Origin: Arenimonas sp.
GTDB lineage: Bacteria; Pseudomonadota; Alphaproteobacteria; Rhizobiales; Rhizobiaceae
DNA: 64,000 nt
Assembly: GCA_019459145.1 (NCBI GenBank)
Contig: JAIBEK010000026.1
Coordinates: forward strand, 1 to 64,000
Reading direction: 5' to 3'
The position numbers and the translations under genes were made by a program. Of the stretch, positions 57,044 through 64,000 are shown piece by piece. Under the pieces are notes generated by a model. It searched no databases. It was not told the origin of the DNA and saw only the letters and a list, made by a program, of their open reading frames with translations. How positions within the stretch are numbered: position 1 is the first letter of the stretch; each line of letters starts with the position of its first letter.

Positions 57044-57703
57044 TTGATCCACTTCGAAAATGTCGGTTTGCGTTATGGAATGGGACCGGAGATCCTCCGT
57101 GACCTGACCTTCGATATTCCGAAGCGTTCCTTCCAGTTCCTGACCGGCCCGTCAGGCGCGGGCAAGACCACGCTGCTGCGCCTGCTGTTCATGTCGCTGC
57201 AGCCGACGCGCGGACTGATCCGCAGTTTCGGCCGCGACATCACCAAGATCCCGCGCGCCGAACTGCCCATGCTGCGCCGGCGGGTCGGCATCGTCTTCCA
57301 GGATTTCCAGCTGCTCGATCACCTGACCACCTACGAGAACGTCGCGCTGCCGCTGCGCGTGCGCGGCAAGGACGAGTCGAGCTACCGCAACGACGTGCTG
57401 GAACTGCTGAAGTGGGTGGGGCTGGGCGAGCGCATCAATGTTCTTCCGCCGGTGCTTTCGGGTGGCGAAAAACAGCGCGTGGCGATCGCCCGTGCCCTGA
57501 TCGACCGGCCGGAAATCCTGCTGGCCGACGAACCGACGGGCAATGTCGACCCGCCGATGGCGCGCCGACTGCTCAGCCTGTTCCTCGAGTTGAACCGCCT
57601 CGGCACGGCCGTCGTCATCGCCACCCACGACCTGGCGCTGATGGACCAGATCGACGCGCGACGCATGATCCTCACAGACGGGCGGCTCGACATCTATGAC
57701 TGA
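57044..57703 (+). CDS. ftsE: Cell division ATP-binding protein FtsE
   Basis: ATPase half of the FtsEX complex, which activates peptidoglycan hydrolases at the septum. It is 219 residues, TTG start. Walker A GPSGAGKTT, ABC signature LSGGEKQR and Walker B ILLADEPTGN are intact. Its 3' end overlaps ftsX by 8 bp. I see no good Shine-Dalgarno; the family N-terminus MIHFENVGLRYG decides the start. Confidence 0.96.
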   Translation: MIHFENVGLRYGMGPEILRDLTFDIPKRSFQFLTGPSGAGKTTLLRLLFMSLQPTRGLIRSFGRDITKIPRAELPMLRRRVGIVFQDFQLLDHLTTYENVALPLRVRGKDESSYRNDVLELLKWVGLGERINVLPPVLSGGEKQRVAIARALIDRPEILLADEPTGNVDPPMARRLLSLFLELNRLGTAVVIATHDLALMDQIDARRMILTDGRLDIYD

Positions 57704-58721
57704 GCTCGACCAGAACGACCGCCGCGCGCCGCGCACGACCGGCAAGCCCCAGGCTCCGCGCCGCACCGCGATGACGGTGAGGCCGACCGGCCCGATCCTG
57801 CCGCCCTCCAACATCCAGGGCAATGCGCTGATGGTGGTGATCGCCATCATGGCTTTCCTCGCCTGCCTGACGCTCGGCGCCGTCTCGATGGTGCGGGCCA
57901 CGGCGGCCGGCTGGCAGAGCCAGATCGCCCGCGAGATCACCATCCAGATCAAGCCGGAAGACGGCCTCGACATGGACCAGGCACTCGTCAAGGCCCGCGA
58001 CCTCGCCCTGACCTTCGTCGGCACGAAGGAAGGCCAGATCATGGACGAGGACGCGACGGCCAGGCTGCTGGAGCCCTGGCTCGGCACGGGGCTCGACCTT
58101 GACGAACTGCCGGTTCCACGCCTGGTCATCGTCACCATCGACGAGGCCAGTCCGCCCGACTTCGCCGCGATGCGCGAATTGTTGAAGACCGAGGTGCCGC
58201 AGGCCTTCCTCGACGATCACCGGACCTGGGTGGACCGGCTCGTTCAGATGGCCCGAACCACCGTGCTGATCGGCTCGGGCGTGCTCGTCCTGGTCTTCAC
58301 CGCCATGGTGATGACCGTGGTTTTCGCCACGCGCGGCGCGCTGTCGGGCAACCGCCATATCATCGAGGTGCTGCATTTCGTCGGCGCCGAAGGCTCGTTC
58401 GTCGCGCAGGAATTCCAGAAGCACTTTTTGAAGATCAGCCTGAAGGGTGCGGCTGCCGGCGGCCTGCTCGCCGCGGCCCTGTTCCTGGTCGCCGGTTTCT
58501 GGCAGAGCCGCTCTCTGGCGACGCCGGAAAGCGATCAGGCGGCGGCCCTGTTCGGCACGTTCTCGATCGGGCCCCTCGGCTATCTCGGCATTTTCGCCAC
58601 GATGATCGTCATCGCGCTGTTGACCACCCTGACCGCACGGTTGACCGTGATCCGCACCATCTATGAAATCGACCTCATTCGCTCCGACCCGGCACGCACC
58701 GATGGATTGCCGGGTGACTGA
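57696..58721 (+). CDS. ftsX: Cell division protein FtsX
   Basis: Membrane subunit of FtsEX. It is 341 residues, with a cytoplasmic N-terminus, a first helix (GNALMVVIAIMAFLACLTLGAVSMV), a periplasmic loop holding the hydrolase-interaction domain, and three C-terminal helices. It overlaps ftsE by 8 bp. The conserved FtsX segment FIEVLHFVGAEGSFVA-type is present as RHIIEVLHFVGAEGSFVAQEF. Confidence 0.94.
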   Translation: MTELDQNDRRAPRTTGKPQAPRRTAMTVRPTGPILPPSNIQGNALMVVIAIMAFLACLTLGAVSMVRATAAGWQSQIAREITIQIKPEDGLDMDQALVKARDLALTFVGTKEGQIMDEDATARLLEPWLGTGLDLDELPVPRLVIVTIDEASPPDFAAMRELLKTEVPQAFLDDHRTWVDRLVQMARTTVLIGSGVLVLVFTAMVMTVVFATRGALSGNRHIIEVLHFVGAEGSFVAQEFQKHFLKISLKGAAAGGLLAAALFLVAGFWQSRSLATPESDQAAALFGTFSIGPLGYLGIFATMIVIALLTTLTARLTVIRTIYEIDLIRSDPARTDGLPGD

Positions 58722-58740
58722 TGCGGCGAATGCCTGTTGA

Positions 58741-59514
58741 ATGCCACAAAGCCGCCTGTTCCATATGCCAGAAGCGCGCTATGCACGGACCATGACGATG
58801 GGTCAGATGAGTCGCGACAGAGCTTTCCGCGAGCAACAGCCGCAGCACAATGCCGGCGGCCTTTTCGCCCGCAGAGGGCGCTTGCGCCGCATCTTGCGCT
58901 ATGGCGGGCTTGTCGCGATCGTACTTGTCGCCGTCTTCCTCGCCGGCTTCCTGTGGTTCACCGATTCGGTGACGACGCTTGCGCCGCCGAGCCAAGCGAG
59001 GGCGGACGCCATCGTCGTTCTGACCGGCGGTTATCAGCGCATCGACCAGGCCGTCGAACTCCTGCGGCGCGGCTCCGGACGCCGGCTGTTGATTTCCGGC
59101 GCGCACCCGACGACGTCGCCCAGTCAGATTCGCAAGATGACACAAAGCTCGCCCGACCTCTTCGAGTGCTGCGTCGATGTCGGCTACGAGGCGCTCGACA
59201 CCATCGGCAACGCCAACGAGATCTCGCGCTGGATCAGGGACCACGGCTATTCTTCGGTTCTGGTCGTCACCAACAACTACCATATGCCGCGCAGCCTGAT
59301 GGAACTGCGCCGCAGGGACCGTGCGACGCGATACATCCCCTATCCGGTCGTCAATTCCGACCTGAAGCACACCGACTGGTATGCCGAACCGAACGTGCTG
59401 CGCACTCTACTGTCGGAATACGGCAAGACGCTGGTCGCCTATGCGCGAGGCATCATCGGCTGGGGCAGCGACGGCCTGCGATCCACGGCGAAGATGGCCG
59501 AAACCTCCGACTGA
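58741..59514 (+). CDS. YdcF-like DUF218 family membrane protein
   Basis: 257 residues as the track gives it. The start is uncertain because ATGs at 58792, 58798 and 58807 are also in frame and no ribosome binding site is convincing. One membrane helix (about 53-75) is followed by a DUF218/YdcF domain: ADAIVVLTGGYQRIDQAVELLRRG, LLISG and VLVVTNNYHMPRSLMEL. The family may act on sugar-nucleotide or SAM-like ligands. It is 19 bp downstream of ftsX. Confidence 0.88.
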   Translation: MPQSRLFHMPEARYARTMTMGQMSRDRAFREQQPQHNAGGLFARRGRLRRILRYGGLVAIVLVAVFLAGFLWFTDSVTTLAPPSQARADAIVVLTGGYQRIDQAVELLRRGSGRRLLISGAHPTTSPSQIRKMTQSSPDLFECCVDVGYEALDTIGNANEISRWIRDHGYSSVLVVTNNYHMPRSLMELRRRDRATRYIPYPVVNSDLKHTDWYAEPNVLRTLLSEYGKTLVAYARGIIGWGSDGLRSTAKMAETSD

Positions 59515-59602
59515 CACGCCTCGGATTTCGCGCGACAACGCTTTTTATCCCTGCGGATTTGCGATAGGGACGTCTGCACGCCCGCCCGAGGAAAAGCGCC
59601 TA

Positions 59603-60394
59603 ATGATCATCCTGCGTTCCATCCTGTTCAACACGCTGTTCTACGCCAATCTGGTCCTGCAGATGGTGCTGCTTTCGCCATACTATTTCCTGGCATCGCG
59701 CAAGAAGGCCTTCGCGATCCCGAAGAACTGGGCGCGATCCAACCACTGGCTGATGGAGAAGATCGTCGGCACGACCTTCACGGTCGAGGGCCTGGAGAAC
59801 ATCCCGGAGGGCGGCTACATCCTGGCACCCAAGCACCAGTCGCTGTGGGACACCTATGCGCTGCTTCCCTGGCTCGACGATCCGGTCTACATCCTCAAGC
59901 GCGAACTGATGTGGATCCCGATCTTTGGCTGGTATGTGGCGCGGCAGAAGATGATCCCGGTCGACCGCGGGGCGCGCGGCAAGGTGATGGTTAAGGTCAT
60001 GGAACGGGCCAAGCAGGAAATGGCCGCCGGCCGCCAGCTGATCATCTATCCGGAAGGCACGCGCCGTCCGGCGGGCGCCGAGCCCGCCTACAAATACGGC
60101 ATCGCCCGCATCTACCGCGATCTCGACGTGCCGGTCGTGCCTGTCGCCATGCATCCAGGCCTGTTCTGGCCGCGCCGCAAGTTCCTGCGCTTCCCCGGCC
60201 ATTTCAAGGTGAAGATCCTGCCGCCGATCGAAGCCGGCCTCGATCCAGACCTGTTCTACGAGACGCTGATCGAAAGGCTGGAGAAGGTAAGCGACGAGCT
60301 GCTGGTCGAGACCGTGCGCGATAACCCGCAGGTGCCCCTGCCGCCAACCGCCGTGAAGCGGCTGAAGGAGTTGCAGGCGCAAAAGACGGCCTGA
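59603..60394 (+). CDS. plsC: 1-acyl-sn-glycerol-3-phosphate acyltransferase
   Basis: Makes phosphatidic acid from lysophosphatidic acid. It is 263 residues from MIILRSILFNTLF. An N-terminal membrane helix precedes the acyltransferase box HQSLWD (HX4D) and the substrate motif YPEGTRRPAG. The track start lies 74 residues upstream inside the YdcF-like gene. It converges on the ChaC-like gene with a 3-bp gap. Confidence 0.93.
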   Translation: MIILRSILFNTLFYANLVLQMVLLSPYYFLASRKKAFAIPKNWARSNHWLMEKIVGTTFTVEGLENIPEGGYILAPKHQSLWDTYALLPWLDDPVYILKRELMWIPIFGWYVARQKMIPVDRGARGKVMVKVMERAKQEMAAGRQLIIYPEGTRRPAGAEPAYKYGIARIYRDLDVPVVPVAMHPGLFWPRRKFLRFPGHFKVKILPPIEAGLDPDLFYETLIERLEKVSDELLVETVRDNPQVPLPPTAVKRLKELQAQKTA

Positions 60395-60397
60395 AAA

Positions 60398-60934
60398 CTA
60401 GACCTCGACGCCCTCCAGGCGCGCGATCTCCGCGGCCACCTGCTCCAGCCAATGGTCGCGGATGCCCATTTCCCGCAAGTGCGCCACGGTGTTGGCCACA
60501 TAAACCGGATTGGGGCCGGACACGCCGACCGCCTGGTTGACGATGCGTGCCGCCTCCGTCACCGACACCGCCCCGCCATACTGGTGATGGGCGCGGTCGA
60601 CCACATAGGCCAGCGCCTGCACCTTGCGGCCGTCATCGAGCCGGACCGGCAGGACGCGCTCGCGGTAGACGAAGGTCACCAATTCGCGCTGGCGCAGGTA
60701 TTCGATCGTCTCCTCCCGATCGCGCAAGGCCACGCGGAAGGCCACGCCACGGCAGGAACCGCCACGGTCGAGCCCGAGCACCAGACCCGGCGTCTCCTTC
60801 GTGCCGCGATGGTGCCAGGATCGCACGCAGAGCGACCGACGATAGCCGATCATCCGCCCCTGTATCCGCTCCTCGAAGGAAAAGCCCGGATTCCACATCA
60901 GCGATCCGTAGCCAAACACCCAAAATTCGTCCAT
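60398..60934 (-). CDS. Glutathione-specific gamma-glutamylcyclotransferase, ChaC-like
   Basis: 178 residues from MDEFWVFGYGSLMWNPGF; an ATG 12 bp upstream (60946) and the longer track frame are less likely. The VFGYGSLMWNPGF motif and the following RSLCVRSWHHRGTKETPGLVLGLDRGGSCRGVAF are typical of ChaC enzymes, which degrade glutathione to 5-oxoproline and Cys-Gly. The catalytic Glu cannot be fixed by eye. It is divergent from the DUF2125 gene by 64 bp. Confidence 0.9.
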   Translation of the reverse strand: MDEFWVFGYGSLMWNPGFSFEERIQGRMIGYRRSLCVRSWHHRGTKETPGLVLGLDRGGSCRGVAFRVALRDREETIEYLRQRELVTFVYRERVLPVRLDDGRKVQALAYVVDRAHHQYGGAVSVTEAARIVNQAVGVSGPNPVYVANTVAHLREMGIRDHWLEQVAAEIARLEGVEV

Positions 60935-60998
60935 ATCGCGGGTCATTCCACAAGACCGGCCGGTTTGCCGGTTCACCATTTTACGTTTGGAGCGCCTG

Positions 60999-62012
60999 AT
61001 GGCAACGTCGCGCAAGGAAAACCGCAGCACCGCCAGCCGCAAGATCTCGCTCTTCGCGCTGGCGATCATCGTCGGCATTCTCGTCTATAGCGGCTTGTGG
61101 TGGAGCGCGGCAGGGGCTCTGGAAAAGAAACTCGCCCAGATCCTCGGCGGCGACAACCCGGCGGCAATCCAGGCGGAATGTGCCGACATGGCGGTCGGCG
61201 GTTTCCCCTTCCGGCTTGGCGTGACCTGTACGAAACTTGCCGTCGACGACCATTTCCACGGCCTGTCGGCCACCTTTGGCGCCTTCCGTTCGGCTGCCCA
61301 GGTCTATGCGCCGGGCCGGGTGCTGTGGGAACTGGAAGGGCCGGGACAGGTGCGGTCCAGTCTCGGATTTTCGCTGACGCTGCAATGGGCGCAGATGCGC
61401 TCAAGCCTGAGCGCCGGGCTCTCGGGACTCAACCGCAGTTCGATCGAGGCGAAGGATCTGCGGGGCTTGCTGACCGCCAAGCTGGACGGCCAGACGGTCG
61501 AGGCCAAGGCGCCGGATGCGGAGGCGCATGTGCGCCGCTCCGGCGAGGACCTGGATCTCGCCGTCCTTGTCAAGGAGGCCGTTCTGTCGCTGCGCGACCA
61601 GCCGCCGGTTTTGCCGCCCCTCTCGGCCAGTATCGACATGACCCTGGTCGGCAAGGCGAAGTATCTCGATCTCGAGGGTGACCGGGGCGAAGGGCTTTAC
61701 GGCAGCGAGGGCGAGATCCGCCACTTCGTCGCCGACATGGGCGAGGGCCGGGTGCTGACACTTTCGGGCCCCGTGTCGGTCGGCACGGACGGCATGTTTT
61801 CGGGCAAGCTCCACGTCGAAGTCGAAGGCATCAGGGCCTGGCAGGAGACCCTCGGACAGGCGTTTCCCGACGAGCGCGAAACGATCGACAATGCGGGGAA
61901 CGTGCTCGCCGCGCTGTTTTCCGGCAAGGACAAGGGCAGCGCCGACCTGACGGTCACGAATGGCGTAGTTTCCCTCGGCATATTCCCGATCGCCGTCCTG
62001 CCGCCGCTGTAA
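60999..62012 (+). CDS. DUF2125 domain-containing protein
   Basis: 337 residues from the ATG at 60999, with GGAG 7 bp upstream. An N-terminal membrane helix or uncleaved signal (about 20-38) precedes a periplasmic beta-rich body. The conserved GGFPFRLGVTCTKLAVDD, with its GFPFR motif, is the DUF2125 mark. The family is alphaproteobacterial and of unknown function; by fold it may relate to outer-membrane lipid transfer proteins, which is inference. It converges on tyrC. Confidence 0.88.
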   Translation: MATSRKENRSTASRKISLFALAIIVGILVYSGLWWSAAGALEKKLAQILGGDNPAAIQAECADMAVGGFPFRLGVTCTKLAVDDHFHGLSATFGAFRSAAQVYAPGRVLWELEGPGQVRSSLGFSLTLQWAQMRSSLSAGLSGLNRSSIEAKDLRGLLTAKLDGQTVEAKAPDAEAHVRRSGEDLDLAVLVKEAVLSLRDQPPVLPPLSASIDMTLVGKAKYLDLEGDRGEGLYGSEGEIRHFVADMGEGRVLTLSGPVSVGTDGMFSGKLHVEVEGIRAWQETLGQAFPDERETIDNAGNVLAALFSGKDKGSADLTVTNGVVSLGIFPIAVLPPL

Positions 62013-62021
62013 AGCCCGCGG

Positions 62022-62951
62022 TCAGGCCTTCTTGTCGAGCGAGTGGCGGCCGAAGTCCGGCACGTCGACGTCCTGGCCGGCCTCGATGATCGAGCGGCGG
62101 ACGGCACGCGTTCGGGTGAACAGTTCGAACAGCTTGTCGCCCTCGCCCCAGCGGATCGCCCGCTGCAGATAGGCGAGATCCTCGGAAAAGCGCGCCAGCA
62201 TTTCGAGGATCGCATCCTTGTTGTGCAGGCACACGTCGCGCCACATGGTCGGATCGGAGGCGGCAAGACGGGTGAAATCGCGGAAACCCGAGGCCGAATA
62301 CTTGATCACTTCCGACTGCGTCACCGCCTCCAGGTCGTCGGCCGTGCCGACGATATTGTAGGCGATGATGTGCGGAAGGTGCGAGACGATGGCCAGCACC
62401 TTGTCATGGTGCTCTGGATCCATCTCGTCGATCTTCGAGCCGAGCGCTTCCCAGAAGGCCTTGAGCCGGGCAAGGGCTGCCGCATCCGTCCCCGGCAGCG
62501 GCGTGAAGATGCACCAGCGGCCTTGGAACAGGCCGGTGAAGCCCGCATCCGGGCCGGACTTTTCCGTGCCCGCCAGCGGGTGGCCGGGAATGAAATGCAC
62601 GGTCTTCGGCATGTGCGGCGCCATCTGGGCGATGACGGAAGCCTTGGTCGAGCCGACATCGGTGACGATGGCGCCGGGCTTCAGATGCGGAGCGATCTGC
62701 CGCGCGACCGCTTCGGAGGCGCCGACCGGAACGGAGACGATGACCAGATCGGCACCTTCGACGGCATCAGCCGCCGACAGCGCGTAGGATGTTCCCAGTT
62801 CAAGCTCCTCGGCCCGCTTCAGCGTCTCGGGGCTGCGGGTCGAGACCACGACCTCGCGCGCAAGACCGAGCGCCTTGACGTCGCGGGCGATCGAGGAGCC
62901 GATCAGGCCGATGCCGATCAGCGCGATGCGGTCGAACAGCGGTTCAGCCAT
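62022..62951 (-). CDS. tyrC: Prephenate/arogenate dehydrogenase family protein
   Basis: NAD(P)-dependent oxidative decarboxylase of tyrosine synthesis, 309 residues. Rossmann motif GIGLIGSSIARDV at the N-terminus; active-site His in FIPGHPLAGTEKSGPDAG; and the C-terminal helical domain with FRDFTRLAASDPTMWRDVCLHN. Rhizobial members usually accept arogenate, which I cannot test. One base separates it from hisC upstream, so they form an operon. Confidence 0.94.
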   Translation of the reverse strand: MAEPLFDRIALIGIGLIGSSIARDVKALGLAREVVVSTRSPETLKRAEELELGTSYALSAADAVEGADLVIVSVPVGASEAVARQIAPHLKPGAIVTDVGSTKASVIAQMAPHMPKTVHFIPGHPLAGTEKSGPDAGFTGLFQGRWCIFTPLPGTDAAALARLKAFWEALGSKIDEMDPEHHDKVLAIVSHLPHIIAYNIVGTADDLEAVTQSEVIKYSASGFRDFTRLAASDPTMWRDVCLHNKDAILEMLARFSEDLAYLQRAIRWGEGDKLFELFTRTRAVRRSIIEAGQDVDVPDFGRHSLDKKA

Positions 62952-62952
62952 A

Positions 62953-64000
62953 TCAGCGACGCCCCATGAACTCGGTGAGCGTGTCGATGACGCCGCGATT
63001 GGCTTCCTCGCTGCCGATCGTCATGCGCAGCGAATTGGCAAAGCCATAGCCACGCACGGCGCGCAGGATGAAGCCGCGGCTGGTGAGGAAGTCGTCGGCT
63101 TCCGCCGCACGCTTGCCGTCGACCTCAGGGAAATGGATCAGCACGAAATTGGCGACCGAAGGCGTCACCTTGAGGCCGAGCGCGGAGAGCGCCGTGGTGA
63201 CCTTCTCGACCCAGGCAAGGTTGTGCTCGACGGCCATCGCGACGAAATCCTGGTCGCGCACCGCAGCCGCACCGGCAGCAAGCGCCGGCGCGTTCATGTT
63301 GAACGGGCCGCGCACGCGGTTCAGCGCGTCGATGATCTCCAGCGGAGCATAGGCCCAGCCGACGCGCAGCGCCGCAAGACCGTAAACCTTGGAGAAGGTG
63401 CGGGTCATGACGACGTTGCGGGCGCCGGAGACGAGCTCGATGCCGGCCTGGTAATCGTTGCTGCGGACATATTCTGCATAGGCCGCATCAAGTACGAGGA
63501 TGACATTGCCCGGCAGGCCGGCATGGAGGCGGCGGATTTCGCTGGCCGGCACATAGGTCCCGGTCGGATTGCCGGGATTGGCGAGGAAGACGATCTTCGT
63601 CTTTTCCGTCACGGCGGCCAGGATCGCATCGACATCGACCGTGCAGTCCTTCTCCTTGACCACGACGGGGGTGGCGCCGGCACCCATGATCTGGATCTCG
63701 TAGACGAGGAAACCGTGCTCGGTGATGATGCCCTCGTCGCCCGCGCCGAGATAGACATGGCACAGCAGGCCGAGCAGTTCGTCGGAACCGTTGCCGCACA
63801 GGATATTGGCCTTGTTCAGCCCATGCACCTCGGCAATCGCCTCGCGCAGCGCCGTCGCCTGGCCGTCGGGATAGATTTCCAGATGCCCGGCGCTCTGCTT
63901 GAAAGCGTCGATCGCCTTCGGGCTCGGTCCCATCGGCGTTTCGTTGGACGACAGCTTGAAGACCCGCGCGACACCAGGGGCATGCTCCTTGCCGGGCACA
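62953..64000 (-). CDS. hisC: Histidinol-phosphate aminotransferase (N-terminus outside window)
   Basis: PLP-dependent class I aminotransferase, at least 348 residues, cut at the right edge. The visible part starts at [29 protein letters not shown], so about 15-20 N-terminal residues are missing. The PLP lysine is in [22 protein letters not shown] and LDAAYAEY are further family motifs. Adjacent to tyrC, this copy may work as an aromatic aminotransferase rather than in histidine synthesis. Confidence 0.93.
   Translation of the reverse strand, partial: VPGKEHAPGVARVFKLSSNETPMGPSPKAIDAFKQSAGHLEIYPDGQATALREAIAEVHGLNKANILCGNGSDELLGLLCHVYLGAGDEGIITEHGFLVYEIQIMGAGATPVVVKEKDCTVDVDAILAAVTEKTKIVFLANPGNPTGTYVPASEIRRLHAGLPGNVILVLDAAYAEYVRSNDYQAGIELVSGARNVVMTRTFSKVYGLAALRVGWAYAPLEIIDALNRVRGPFNMNAPALAAGAAAVRDQDFVAMAVEHNLAWVEKVTTALSALGLKVTPSVANFVLIHFPEVDGKRAAEADDFLTSRGFILRAVRGYGFANSLRMTIGSEEANRGVIDTLTEFMGRR

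Overview
The window is a GC-rich alphaproteobacterial chromosome segment, most likely from a member of the Rhizobiaceae (Rhizobium/Agrobacterium/Ensifer group). This rests on gene content I recognise: PTSNtr enzyme ptsP beside lysC, a DUF4167 protein, prmC-prfA, a TIGR02302 protein, CpdR beside hpt and ftsEX, a twin-transmembrane HIG1-like protein, DUF2125 and DUF1178 proteins. It also rests on what looks like the promoter and leader of a ribosomal RNA operon at the left edge. No species can be named from sequence reading alone.

Layout. 1-200: minus-strand promoter and leader, probably of an rRNA operon running off the left edge. 0.5-2.5 kb: M23 peptidase. 2.6-12.3 kb, minus strand: lysC, ptsP, prfA, prmC, a DUF4167 gene and clpB, the last with a heat-shock-like promoter. 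12.3-15.8 kb: an accessory block with an octaheme tetrathionate-reductase-family cytochrome c, its b-type cytochrome partner behind an FNR-like operator, and a secreted SH3-type protein with nine 30-bp tandem repeats. 16.3-26.1 kb: ubiG and a DUF924 gene, then grxC, comF, a nitrilase-family gene, a Flp pilin, mutT, a GNAT gene, argJ and a parvulin. 26.4-31.9 kb: secA, then a flippase/acetyltransferase envelope pair. 31.9-41.5 kb: acyl-CoA synthetase, tRNA-Leu(CAA), DedA/YqaA protein, dsbB, HNH nuclease, AlkA-type glycosylase, gluQ, YihY, SDR, cobalamin adenosyltransferase and rhomboid. 41.6-44.4 kb: etfBA and a 3-hydroxyacyl-CoA dehydrogenase. 44.4-50.6 kb: USP, SulP, TlpA, argH, an LptM-like lipoprotein and lysA. 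50.8-55.0 kb: TIGR02302 gene and an SDR/TetR pair. 55.0-64.0 kb: cpdR, hpt, ftsEX, a YdcF-like gene, plsC, a ChaC-like gene, a DUF2125 gene, tyrC and a partial hisC.

Most of the window is core housekeeping: translation termination (prfA/prmC), protein quality control and export (clpB, secA, parvulin, dsbB, tlpA), amino-acid synthesis (lysC, lysA, argH, argJ, hisC, tyrC), quinone synthesis and electron transfer (ubiG, etfBA), and division (ftsEX, cpdR). The part that stands out is 12.42-14.84 kb. A signal-peptide-bearing cytochrome with eight CXXCH motifs and a C-terminal membrane anchor overlaps by 8 bp with a membrane b-type cytochrome. A perfect TATAAT lies downstream of an FNR/Dnr-like palindrome. 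I infer a regulated, membrane-bound electron path from quinol to a periplasmic multiheme reductase whose substrate cannot be read from sequence. Start codons were moved downstream from the ORF-track starts wherever a ribosome binding site, signal peptide, family N-terminus or ATGA overlap supported it.
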